64,000 bases of DNA, from NCBI RefSeq assembly GCF_024437655.1, contig NZ_JANBVF010000013.1, positions 1 to 64,000 on the forward strand. Reading direction: 5' to 3'. Both the position numbers and the translations under genes were made by a program. Source of the stretch: Chitinolyticbacter albus. Its GTDB lineage: Bacteria > Pseudomonadota > Gammaproteobacteria > Burkholderiales > Chitinibacteraceae. Position 1 is the stretch's first letter, and every line of letters starts with the position of its first letter. A model generated the notes under the pieces. It was not told where the DNA came from and made no database searches. It saw only the letters and a program-made list of their open reading frames with translations. Below, piece after piece: positions 9,408 to 16,522 of this stretch.

Positions 9408-9884
9408 ATGCAACAACACAATCTCACCGCGAAACGGGCTGGTCTTGTGCTGGACTTCACCATGGTGTTGAACGCCCCGATGAGCCAGGCCCATGACGGC
9501 GATGGCAACGACGAGCGCGGGCGGGCGCGAACCTGCAGCGAGCGGGACGTCGTCGGCGACTGGGGCTTTTCCCTGCAAGGCTCGGTGGTCGGGCTTGGCC
9601 CGGCCGCCGGGGTCGGCGTGATGCACCTGGACCAATACGGGCGCATCACCGGGGCGGAAACCGTGCACCTGAATGGCGAGGTGCAGAAGCTGACGTTCAA
9701 CAATGGCAGCTACCGGGTCTTCCCGGACTGCACCGGCGAGGCGGTGTTCATCGGTGAGCCGGGCACCGGTGAGGGCTACGGCACCGTGTCCTTTGCCATC
9801 GTCCAGCGCGGGGCTGCATTGCAATTGCTTGCCACCACCCCGGGACGGGTGCTGTCGGGCCGGGCCGAACGCCTGCATCGCTAA
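9408..9884 (+). CDS. Uncharacterised small protein in polyketide cluster
   Basis: 158 residues; the ATG at 9408 follows gggaag at a suitable distance, while the in-frame TTG at 9393 lacks an RBS. I do not recognise a named family. The core has a pattern of Gly-rich strands (VVGDWGFSLQGSVVG, GVGVMHLDQYGRITGAETV, YRVFPDCTGEAVF) like predicted secreted beta-sandwich proteins that share the phrase 'G.Y.v.pDCtG'. The N-terminal 30 residues are only weakly hydrophobic, so export is uncertain. The gene is codirectional and sits between the editing thioesterase and the flavin reductase, so it is probably part of the biosynthetic unit. Confidence 0.7.
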   Translation: MQQHNLTAKRAGLVLDFTMVLNAPMSQAHDGDGNDERGRARTCSERDVVGDWGFSLQGSVVGLGPAAGVGVMHLDQYGRITGAETVHLNGEVQKLTFNNGSYRVFPDCTGEAVFIGEPGTGEGYGTVSFAIVQRGAALQLLATTPGRVLSGRAERLHR

Positions 9885-9947
9885 CCGCTTCGCTGCCCGG
9901 GGCGGCGTGGTCGATCCGGGCATTCCGATTGCAACAGGAGCATTCTC

Positions 9948-10517
9948 ATGGAACGAGATTTCACGGTACCTGACGTTGATGTCGCGGCGTTTCGCCGGGC
10001 GCTTGGGCGTTTTCCCACGGGAGTGACCGTGGTGACGACCGTGACCCCGGCCGGGGTGCCGCTGGGCTTGACCGTCAGTTCCTTCAATTCGGTATCGCTG
10101 ACGCCACCGCTGATTGTCTGGAGCCTGGGCCTTGCCCGCGCCAGCTTGCCAGTCTTCGCGGCCTGCGAGTACTACGCCGTGAATGTGCTGTCGCAATCCC
10201 AGCAGGCGGTTTCACAGGCCTTCGCAGGCCAGCGTGGTGACCCTTTCGCGGCCGTTTCCTACGTTCGCGGGCTTGGCAATGTGCCGGTGCTGGAAGGCTG
10301 CTGCGCTACCTTTGAAGTACGCAACACCCACCGCCACGAGGGAGGAGACCATCTGATTTTCGTGGGGAGCGTGGAACGGGCGCGCTGTTCCGCCAGCGAG
10401 CCACTGGTGTTCCACGGCGGAGACTACCGCGCACTGGCGATCCGACCTTACCCGGTGATCAGCCCCGCCGCAGCCAGTACCACCGCGGCGAGCAGCGAAC
10501 CCACGGTCGTCGCATAG
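9948..10517 (+). CDS. Flavin reductase family protein (FMN-binding, HpaC-like)
   Basis: 189 residues, preceded by RBS aggag. It shows the flavin-reductase fold signature FRRALGRFPTGVTVVTT, then GLTVSSFNSVSLTPP, YYAVNVLSQSQ and FHGGDYRAL. Such enzymes supply reduced FMN or FAD to a partner monooxygenase or halogenase. No partner lies in the window, so one is expected upstream in the cluster. The family usually ends soon after the FHGG.Y motif. Here about 25 extra, poorly conserved residues run on, and their codons lie antisense to the end of the MAPEG gene (70-base convergent overlap). Confidence 0.9.
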   Translation: MERDFTVPDVDVAAFRRALGRFPTGVTVVTTVTPAGVPLGLTVSSFNSVSLTPPLIVWSLGLARASLPVFAACEYYAVNVLSQSQQAVSQAFAGQRGDPFAAVSYVRGLGNVPVLEGCCATFEVRNTHRHEGGDHLIFVGSVERARCSASEPLVFHGGDYRALAIRPYPVISPAAASTTAASSEPTVVA

Positions 10518-10837
10518 GCCGGTAGGCGCCATCGGGGGTGCCGGGTGTAGGCATGGGCATAGGCGATGCGGCTGGCAAGCCAACCCAGCCCGCAGAGCGC
10601 AGCCGCGCCATCGCCAAACCAGGTAGCGCAGATCCACATGGCAGGCAGGAAGGCCACCGCCGCTTCGATCGTGTTCATCTGCACCCGATAGGCACGCTCG
10701 AACCCCTCCGGGCCATGGGTCGTCGGGGCCGGCACGTCAAAGGTCCGGCGCGCGCGCCCCACGCGCATCGCGTTGCCGTGCAGGTGTAGGGAGACGCCCA
10801 GCGTAATCCAGGCAGTGTAGAGATAGTGTGTGGCCAT
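10448..10837 (-). CDS. MAPEG family membrane protein
   Basis: 129 residues with four predicted transmembrane helices and the MAPEG hallmark ERAYRVQMNTIEA (about residues 47-59). The family includes glutathione transferases and peroxidases of eicosanoid metabolism; bacterial members are mostly uncharacterised. It begins 17 bases after the luxR stop on the same strand and may be co-transcribed with it. Its 3' end overlaps the flavin reductase gene on the other strand. Confidence 0.85.
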   Translation of the reverse strand: MATHYLYTAWITLGVSLHLHGNAMRVGRARRTFDVPAPTTHGPEGFERAYRVQMNTIEAAVAFLPAMWICATWFGDGAAALCGLGWLASRIAYAHAYTRHPRWRLPAYATTVGSLLAAVVLAAAGLITG

Positions 10838-10854
10838 GTTGGAAGGGCGGTCGC

Positions 10855-11550
10855 CTAAAGCAGCCGCAAGGATAAGGCTCGGGCGATGGCCTCAGTACGG
10901 TTACGGGCCTTCAGCTTCTGCATTGCGTTCTGTGAATGGAATACCACGGTCCGCTCGGAAATTCGCAGTTGATCGGCCACTTCCGCGGCGGTATGGCCTG
11001 CGAGAAAGCTGGCCATCACCTGCTGCTCACGCTGGGTCAGTTGCGGAGTGGCGAGGTCCGTTTCGGTACTGATGCCTTGCACGGCCTCGGCCATATAGGC
11101 GGCGAGCAAGAACAGCTGGGGGACTTGTATCCGGAGCAGTGTCTCGGCCTCGGCGCTATCGTGGCTGAGGGCCACGCTCAGCATGCCGGCCCGCTCGCCC
11201 AGCGCCAGACTTATGCCTCGGCTCAGTCCGTACGCCGCAGCCTCCTCGAACATGCCGGAGTTCCCGCGTGTCGTATCCGATGTGGACCAGATGAAGGGCG
11301 TGCGGCGGCTAAGGCAATGCGGGATGGTGGGATCGCTTTTCGCGTAATCCATCTGCCGGTATCGCTGCTGCCAGGCAGTCGGGTAGTTGGTCCACACCTT
11401 TTGCCAGGGTGCCTGCTGGCTATCGAGCCCGCCCGTGCGGAACAACATGTAATCGAAGCTCAAACCTTTGAGCAGGCTCTGCACGACCCCCCATAGTTGC
11501 GGCAGGTTGTTGCACTCCAGTAACTCGCTGAGATGATTTAGGGCGAGCAC
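10855..11550 (-). CDS. LuxR-type quorum-sensing regulator (downstream of luxI)
   Basis: 231 residues from the GTG at 11550, which has GGAG seven bases upstream and overlaps the luxI stop by 13 bases; an in-frame ATG at 11619 would overlap luxI by 82. The autoinducer-binding domain keeps the Trp-Tyr-Asp-Pro-Trp set of TraR/LuxR (AWQQRY, KSDPTIP, PFIWS) and a Gly in LSRGIS. The C-terminal helix-turn-helix has the LuxR/FixJ signature (LTQREQQVMASFLAG, VADQLRISERTVVFH). It is expected to bind an acyl-homoserine lactone and lux-box DNA. It is one of two such regulators flanking a single synthase. Confidence 0.92.
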   Translation of the reverse strand: MLALNHLSELLECNNLPQLWGVVQSLLKGLSFDYMLFRTGGLDSQQAPWQKVWTNYPTAWQQRYRQMDYAKSDPTIPHCLSRRTPFIWSTSDTTRGNSGMFEEAAAYGLSRGISLALGERAGMLSVALSHDSAEAETLLRIQVPQLFLLAAYMAEAVQGISTETDLATPQLTQREQQVMASFLAGHTAAEVADQLRISERTVVFHSQNAMQKLKARNRTEAIARALSLRLL

Positions 11551-12245
11551 AGCTGCGCTCCGACATGGCTGGGTGGGGTATAGACCGGCGCGGCGCCATC
11601 CCGGGGCAGACTGGGACAATAAATGGGGCGTGCTTCCTTCCGCACGATGATGCCTTCGCCGCCCAGTTCGCAGCGGGGAAGCAGCACGCGTTCGGCCTGC
11701 TCGTCCATTTCCACGTAGAAGGCGACAGCCCGGGCAATGCCGATCTGCAACGGCGGGCCCAGACGGGTCGTGTTGATGCCCAGCTTGGTCAGCATGCGCT
11801 CCACGGCCACCGTGGAGACGGTGACGTAGCGACTGATGCCATGAGCGCGGGCGAACAGCAGCACATTGCGTATCATCGCCACCGGGGTGGCGGTAAAGCC
11901 GAAGCCACTCTGCTCACTACCCTCGATCGCAAAGCGGCTCATTTCCCAGATGTCTGGCGCACTGGGCGCGGCTTGTCCGTGCAACAGCTGCGGGAAGGTG
12001 TCGCGCAGCATATATGGCCCTTGCGTCGGCAGCAGGCGCCAGCAACCCTGCACGATGTCTTGGGGCGACTTGTACAACATGTAGACCGGATCGAGATCGT
12101 CGTACTGGTCGCGCTCCTCGCCATTTGCAGTCGGTACATCCCAGCGCAGGCGTTCGTAGAAAACCTTGTAGCGCAGGCGGTACATGGCCTGTTCATCGTG
12201 AAGGTCGAACGCCTGCTCACTGCGCCGGGCAACGAGAATGTTCAT
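11538..12245 (-). CDS. Acyl-homoserine-lactone synthase (LuxI family)
   Basis: 235 residues. The catalytic set of LuxI synthases is present: Arg, Phe and Trp in RLRYKVFYERLRWD, two acidic residues in YDDLDPVYML, Arg in GCWRLLPT, Phe in LRDTFPQLL, and Glu/Arg in WEMSRFAI. The enzyme joins S-adenosylmethionine with an acyl-ACP (or acyl-CoA) to make the signal; acyl length cannot be read from sequence. The ATG at 12245 follows gagg; the ATG at 12257 is an alternative without RBS. A candidate lux box lies 60-80 bases upstream, which would give positive feedback. Confidence 0.95.
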   Translation of the reverse strand: MNILVARRSEQAFDLHDEQAMYRLRYKVFYERLRWDVPTANGEERDQYDDLDPVYMLYKSPQDIVQGCWRLLPTQGPYMLRDTFPQLLHGQAAPSAPDIWEMSRFAIEGSEQSGFGFTATPVAMIRNVLLFARAHGISRYVTVSTVAVERMLTKLGINTTRLGPPLQIGIARAVAFYVEMDEQAERVLLPRCELGGEGIIVRKEARPIYCPSLPRDGAAPVYTPPSHVGAQLCSP

Positions 12246-12305
12246 GTATGGCCTCATCCAGTAACAGAAGTGGATGAGATTGGAGCGTATCGACGAACGA
12301 TTTCA

Positions 12306-12325
12306 AACTCCCAAATTGAACAGGT
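12306..12325 (-). promoter_or_regulatory. Candidate lux box upstream of luxI
   Basis: A 20-base imperfect inverted repeat with the CT-N12-AG core used by LuxR regulators (CT at 12308-12309, AG at 12322-12323 on the plus strand). Five of ten arm pairs match. It lies in the 84-base gap between the upstream luxR stop and the luxI start, centred about 70 bases before the ATG, which fits a site centred near -42 of the luxI promoter. Confidence 0.5.
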
Positions 12326-12329
12326 TGCG

Positions 12330-13046
12330 CTAGAGCGTGATCAGGCCAAGGCACAGCGCGCGGGCTACGGCCTCACGCCGATTGCGCACCTTGAGTTTCT
12401 GCACTGCATTCTTCAAATGAAATACCACGGTGCTTTCCGCGATTCGCATGATGCTTGCGATTTCCCAGCCCACCTTGCCCGATGCGGCCCAGCGCAGCGC
12501 TTCGCGTTCGCGCTGCGTCAGTTCTATTTCGGCAGAGGGCTGGGCTTGTCCCTGGATATTGCGTATGCCCTCGTAGGCAAAACAGGCCAGCATCAGACAT
12601 TGCGGCAACATCATGTCGATCAGCCGATCCACTGCATTTCCTTCTTGGTCCAGCGCCAGACTCAGCATGCAAAACTCACCGGGCTTGCCCGCAAGCGGGC
12701 AGCTGACCCCCATGCGGAGCTGATGTGACGCAGCCTCCTCGAACAATCCTGCATGCGCTTGGGCATGGCGCAGACTGGGGGACCAGATGATAGGTGTGGA
12801 ATGGGCGAGACAATGGCGAACGGTGGGATCAATTTCCGAATAGTGGTTTTGATCGTAATGAACGCGCCATTCTGCAGGATAATCGCTGACGATATGATCC
12901 TGCATCTGCCCATTGTCCATAAATTTGCGCACGCCCAATAAGGCATATTTAAAGCCCAGCATATTGCCAAGTCGCCCAAGCGTGGTTTTGAGCGACGGTT
13001 CCGTAGTGCATTGTAATAGTGCGTGTACATCGTCAGTCCGCAGCAT
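12330..13046 (-). CDS. LuxR-type quorum-sensing regulator (upstream of luxI)
   Basis: 238 residues from the ATG at 13046, which has aggga upstream; an in-frame TTG at 13073 has no RBS. The ligand domain has the conserved Trp, Tyr, Asp-Pro and Trp (AEWRVHY, EIDPTVR, PIIWS), and the C-terminus has a LuxR helix-turn-helix (LTQREREALRWAASG, IMRIAESTVVFH). It is clearly related to the other luxR (similar FEEAA and TVVFH segments), suggesting an old duplication. It may be the cognate receptor of the adjacent LuxI. A 13-base palindrome (13108-13120) lies upstream. Confidence 0.92.
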   Translation of the reverse strand: MLRTDDVHALLQCTTEPSLKTTLGRLGNMLGFKYALLGVRKFMDNGQMQDHIVSDYPAEWRVHYDQNHYSEIDPTVRHCLAHSTPIIWSPSLRHAQAHAGLFEEAASHQLRMGVSCPLAGKPGEFCMLSLALDQEGNAVDRLIDMMLPQCLMLACFAYEGIRNIQGQAQPSAEIELTQREREALRWAASGKVGWEIASIMRIAESTVVFHLKNAVQKLKVRNRREAVARALCLGLITL

Positions 13047-13754
13047 TCGGCTTTCCCTAGTGTCCTTGTCCAAGGAGTCGATAAATTCAGAGTGGTTGTA
13101 AGCAGTGTCCTTTCAAAGGAAACATTCTGTTATGTATTTTTCCAAATGCGTTTTCGTAATTTATTCGAGCATCGGCGGCCATTGTAATACCTGTAATTTT
13201 GTAGAGTAATCTCAGCGAAAGCCGTTAGTCGGGGTTGAGTGGTTGCTGCGAGGACGGTTGGATTGTGCGTTGCAGCATTTGTGTTTTGCAGGGTGGGGCG
13301 CTGGATTTGCATCCGCTTGCAGCAGTTGGCGTGCTGTTCGCTTGACCTACTTCCATTCAGTGAGCTGCGAGTCGGTGGACGATCTGTGCCCTCAGGATTG
13401 AATGGCACTCCCCTGGCCGCGTCGGGGCCTGGTACGGCACTGGTGGATCCTGGGCGCGGCGCAGTCAGTACGGCGCTATCGTTGCTCTGGCAAGCTCCGG
13501 ATTGTGAAAGTGCGCGGGGCTCAACCCGGCATTTCGCCGCTGGCCAATGTAGCCTTCGCTGTGCGGATTCTTGACTGGATCGCAATGCCGGAGGAACTGC
13601 CGGGCCACTCCATGGTGATGTGCCCATTCATCCGAAGCCCGACTGGAGAACTCCGCCCTGCTGTTGCGGCAACGACAATGGTGGCTCGTCAAGCTGACTA
13701 CTTGGGGGGAGGGGTGGGCGTGCCCCCAGCCGGATGCGATGCTGTCGAGCAGGC
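13047..13754. other. Gene-poor interval, no supported gene
   Basis: About 700 bases between luxR and the tRNA operon terminator. The first part (13075-13230) is clearly richer in A and T than its surroundings and should hold the luxR promoter, including the palindrome TCCTTT-C-AAAGGA at 13108-13120. The rest carries only overlapping short reading frames without RBS or recognisable domains. It could contain a decayed gene, but I cannot identify one. Confidence 0.5.
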
Positions 13755-13780
13755 AACAAAAAGCCCCGCAGTGCGGGGCT
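13755..13780 (-). terminator. Rho-independent terminator of the tRNA operon
   Basis: Perfect 8-bp stem AGCCCCGC/GCGGGGCT (13762-13769 with 13773-13780) with a 3-base loop. On the minus strand it is followed by five T residues. It lies 17 bases past the tRNA-Cys 3' end. Confidence 0.85.
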
Positions 13781-13796
13781 AAGTGCTTGTTTCTAT

Positions 13797-13870
13797 TGGA
13801 GGCGGGTACCGGAATCGAACCGATGTAAACGGATTTGCAATCCGCTGCATAACCACTTTGCTAACCCGCC
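13797..13870 (-). tRNA. tRNA-Cys (GCA)
   Basis: 74 bases including an encoded CCA. Acceptor stem GGCGGGT/ACCCGCC, anticodon loop TTGCAAA giving anticodon GCA, T loop TTCGATT, discriminator T. It is the last gene of the minus-strand tRNA operon. Confidence 0.96.
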
Positions 13871-13881
13871 GTAGGGGGCAA

Positions 13882-13917
13882 AAAGAAAGGGAAAGGCATC
13901 AGCGTTTCCCTTTCTTT
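13882..13917 (-). repeat. Perfect 13-bp hairpin between tRNA-Gly and tRNA-Cys
   Basis: AAAGAAAGGGAAA at 13882-13894 pairs perfectly with 13905-13917 around a 10-base loop. It lies in the 54-base spacer of the tRNA operon and may be a processing signal for separating the precursors; no poly-U follows, so it is not a typical terminator. Confidence 0.6.
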
Positions 13918-13924
13918 CGATGTT

Positions 13925-14000
13925 TGGAGCGGGATAAGAGGCTCGAACTCTCGACCTATACCTTGGCAAGGTATCGCTCTACCAACTGAGCTAATCCCGC
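13925..14000 (-). tRNA. tRNA-Gly (GCC), copy 3 in transcription order
   Basis: 76 bases with encoded CCA. Acceptor GCGGGAT/ATCCCGC, anticodon loop TTGCCAA (anticodon GCC), anticodon stem ATACC/GGTAT, T loop TTCGAGC. All stems pair, and this copy looks fully canonical. Confidence 0.97.
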
Positions 14001-14028
14001 GTCTGCAGGCAAACAACATGAAGAAGAA

Positions 14029-14104
14029 TGGAGCGGGATAAGAGGCTCGAACTCTCGACCTATACCTTGGCAAGGTCTCGCTCTACCAACTGAGCTAATC
14101 CCGC
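14029..14104 (-). tRNA. tRNA-Gly (GCC), copy 2, anticodon-stem mismatch
   Basis: Identical to the neighbouring copy except for one change in the 5' anticodon stem (ATACC to AGACC), which replaces a U-A pair by G opposite A. The anticodon is still GCC. The copy may fold less stably. Confidence 0.93.
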
Positions 14105-14132
14105 GTCTGCCGGCAAACAACATGAAGAAGAA

Positions 14133-14208
14133 TGGAGCGGGATAAGAGGCTCGACCTCTCGACCTATACCTTGGCAAGGTATCGCTCTACCAACTGAGCT
14201 AATCCCGC
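14133..14208 (-). tRNA. tRNA-Gly (GCC), copy 1, T54G variant
   Basis: First gene after the operon promoter. It matches the canonical copy except that the T loop reads GTCGAGC instead of TTCGAGC, changing the nearly invariant T54 that pairs with A58. The anticodon and all stems are intact. Confidence 0.93.
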
Positions 14209-14238
14209 ATCTGCTTCAGTGCTGCAACAGAGAGGCGC

Positions 14239-14267
14239 ATTATGGTTGTGCCGCCCGATGCTGTCAA
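14239..14267 (-). promoter_or_regulatory. Sigma-70 promoter of the tRNA operon
   Basis: On the minus strand: -35 TTGACA (14262-14267), 17-base spacer, -10 CATAAT (14239-14244), followed by a GC-rich discriminator (gcgcctc) as found at stringently controlled stable-RNA promoters. Transcription would start near 14232, about 24 bases before the first tRNA-Gly. Confidence 0.85.
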
Positions 14268-14454
14268 CACCAGGGTGCGGACAGAATGCGAACTTTCCCC
14301 TAATCGCTTGATGGAACGTATAAAATAACCGGACCCGATGCCCAGGGTCGTGGCGGGATGCGCCGCGATGTTGCTCCAGAGGCATCGGTTTGGAAGCGTT
14401 GCCACAACTACCGGTCGCGGGGTGAGCCCGTGGCCTTGCATGGAAGGAACAGCC

Positions 14455-15372
14455 ATGACCAAGAAGGTCGTCACGCTGGCGCACTACTATTGCCAGCCCG
14501 AAATCCAGCAGATGGCCGACAAGGTCGGCGACAGCCTGGAACTCTCGCTCTATGCCAAGGAATGCGGCGCGGACACCATCGTGTTCGCCGGCGTGCGTTT
14601 CATGGCCGAGACCGCCAAGATACTCAACCCGAATGCCGAAGTGATCCTGCCGGACGCGCGTTCCACCTGTTCGCTCGTCACGCAGACCGATGTCGGTGCG
14701 CTCAAGGCCTGGCGCGAGGCGCATGCCGATCATGTGCACGTGAGCTACATCAACAGCTCCGCCGAGCACAAGGCGCTCTCCGACTGGATCGTCACCAGCC
14801 GCAATGTCGATGACATCATTGCCCACCTCTATGCCGAGGGGAAGAAGGTGATCTTCTCGCCGGACCGCAATATGGGCGCCTACCTCAATTTCCAGTACGA
14901 CTACGGCATGCCGCTGTGGTCGGCCGTGTGCGAGGTGCACGACAAGTTCAACCAGAGCGCGCTTGATGAAGCTTTTGCCGCGGTCGTCGGTGCCAAGTAC
15001 TTGATCGCCCACCCGGAAAGCCCGCTGCCGGTGCTGCAGCAGGCCGATTACGTCGGCTCGACCTCGGGCATGCTGAACTGGGTGAAATCGTATGCGGCAG
15101 AGCCCGATGCGGTCATCTTCGTCGCCACCGAGGATGGCATCCTCTACAACATGGGCTTGGCGCGCCCGGACCTCGACATCCGCCAGGCGCCGATCTACGC
15201 CGGCTGCCAGTGCAATTCCTGCCCCTATATGAAGATGAATACCATCGAGGCGGTAAAACGCGCGCAAGCGGGCGAGGGCATCCGCGTCGATTACCTGAGC
15301 GCGGAACAGATGGAAGCGGCGCGCCTGCCGATCGAGCGCATGCTCGATTTCTCCAAGCGCTACTACCAGTAA
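14455..15372 (+). CDS. nadA: Quinolinate synthase NadA
   Basis: 305 residues from the ATG at 14455, which follows ggaagga; in-frame upstream ATGs lack this and would add an unrelated lead. It matches short NadA enzymes: VVTLAHYYCQPEIQ at the N-terminus, DARSTCSLV with an iron-sulfur Cys, ISYINSSAEHKA-like and SPDRNMG segments, EDGILYNM, and GCQCNSCPYMKMNT with the C-terminal cluster cysteines. It condenses iminoaspartate with dihydroxyacetone phosphate to quinolinate using a [4Fe-4S] cluster in the cytosol. nadB and nadC are not in the window. The next gene also serves NAD synthesis. Confidence 0.96.
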   Translation: MTKKVVTLAHYYCQPEIQQMADKVGDSLELSLYAKECGADTIVFAGVRFMAETAKILNPNAEVILPDARSTCSLVTQTDVGALKAWREAHADHVHVSYINSSAEHKALSDWIVTSRNVDDIIAHLYAEGKKVIFSPDRNMGAYLNFQYDYGMPLWSAVCEVHDKFNQSALDEAFAAVVGAKYLIAHPESPLPVLQQADYVGSTSGMLNWVKSYAAEPDAVIFVATEDGILYNMGLARPDLDIRQAPIYAGCQCNSCPYMKMNTIEAVKRAQAGEGIRVDYLSAEQMEAARLPIERMLDFSKRYYQ

Positions 15373-15428
15373 ACATCCTGCGATACCCCAGCGGCGACCC
15401 GCCGGGGGTATCGCGTCACCGGATCGCC

Positions 15429-16493
15429 ATGCACTACGACTACCTTGTTTTTATTGGCCGGTTTCAGCCCGTGCATCTCGGTCACCTCAGGGTGATCGAA
15501 GCGGCGTTGGCGCAGGCGGACAAGCTGATCGTCGTCTGCGGCTCGGCGCGGCAGGCGATCAGCCCGCGCAATCCATTCTCGCTGGCCGAGCGCGAGGCCA
15601 TGCTGCGCGCCGCATTGCCGGCTGAATGGCAGGATCGTGTGTTCGTCGTCGGTTGTTCCGATCGCATGTACAACGATCAGCAATGGGTGACCGAGGTGCA
15701 GAACCTGGTCGACAAGGTGATCGCCGTCGATACCGCGAGCCTCGGGCACCGCGCCGCGGAGTTCCGCATCGGGCTCGCGGCCGCAGCCAACGGGCGGGGC
15801 CGCGGTACGCACTACCTGGAACTGTTCCCACAGTGGCAGCGGCTGCAGGTCGATGAACTGGATGGCGTCGATTCCGGTTGCGTGCGCGAGGTGCTGTTCG
15901 CCGATCATGGGCGGCGTTTTGACGCATGCCGCGGCAAGTTGCCGACCGAGGTCTACCACTGGCTGGCTGGTTTTCGCGAGACCGAAACCTATGCCAGGTT
16001 GGCCGACGAATACCGCTACCTGCAGCAGTTTCGCGCCTCGTGGGCCGTTGCTCCGTACCCGCCTACCTTCGTGACGGTCGACGCGGTGGTCATCCACTCC
16101 GGCCACATCCTGCTGGTGCGGCGACGCGGCATGCCAGGCAAGGGGCTTTGGGCGCTACCCGGCGGCTTTGTCGAGCAGGATGAGCCGATCCGCGATGCGG
16201 TGATCCGCGAGCTGAAGGAGGAAACCCGGCTCAAGGTGCCGGCACCGGTGCTGGCCGGCTCAATCCGAGCCAATCGGGTATTTGATCACCCGCAGCGCTC
16301 ATTGCGCGGCCGCACCATCACGCACGCTTTCCTGATCGAATTGGCTCCCACCGGCGAAGGCTTGCCCAAGGTGAGAGCCAGCGATGACGCCGACCGGGCG
16401 CAGTGGGTGCCGCTGTTCGAGTTCAATCGCATGGAAGCCGAGCTGTTCGAGGACCACTTCTATATCGTGAACTGGTTCCTCGGGCAGATATGA
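15429..16493 (+). CDS. Bifunctional NMN adenylyltransferase / Nudix hydrolase
   Basis: 354 residues. The N-terminal half is a NadM-type nucleotidyltransferase (GRFQPVHLGHL with the HxGH motif, then NPFSLAEREAML). The C-terminal half is a Nudix hydrolase with the box GFVEQDE...RELKEETRL (about residues 235-260), where the usual Gly near the end is Arg. Fusions of this kind occur in Synechocystis and Francisella; the Nudix half of characterised relatives is an ADP-ribose pyrophosphatase. The ATG at 15429 lies 56 bases after nadA. It makes NAD from NMN and may recycle ADP-ribose. Confidence 0.93.
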   Translation: MHYDYLVFIGRFQPVHLGHLRVIEAALAQADKLIVVCGSARQAISPRNPFSLAEREAMLRAALPAEWQDRVFVVGCSDRMYNDQQWVTEVQNLVDKVIAVDTASLGHRAAEFRIGLAAAANGRGRGTHYLELFPQWQRLQVDELDGVDSGCVREVLFADHGRRFDACRGKLPTEVYHWLAGFRETETYARLADEYRYLQQFRASWAVAPYPPTFVTVDAVVIHSGHILLVRRRGMPGKGLWALPGGFVEQDEPIRDAVIRELKEETRLKVPAPVLAGSIRANRVFDHPQRSLRGRTITHAFLIELAPTGEGLPKVRASDDADRAQWVPLFEFNRMEAELFEDHFYIVNWFLGQI

Positions 16494-16496
16494 AAA

Positions 16497-16519
16497 ACGG
16501 CGCCGATGCGCCGTTTTTT
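16497..16519. terminator. Bidirectional terminator between nadM-Nudix and PEP-CTERM gene
   Basis: Stem ACGGCGC/GCGCCGT (16497-16503 with 16508-16514), loop CGAT, A-run before and T-run after, so it can act for both convergent genes. Confidence 0.9.
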
Positions 16520-16522
16520 CGC

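Noticed and set aside
13402-13782. 126-codon plus-strand frame in the gap before the tRNA operon
   Set aside because: No RBS, no recognisable domain, and it runs through the tRNA operon terminator; kept only as an unassigned interval.
13925-14208. Regular 104-base repeats resembling an array
   Set aside because: The units are tRNA-Gly genes with short spacers, not CRISPR repeats.
14308-14326. TTGATG / TATAAAAT as a nadA promoter
   Set aside because: The spacing between the two elements is only five bases; the -10-like sequence alone is not enough evidence.
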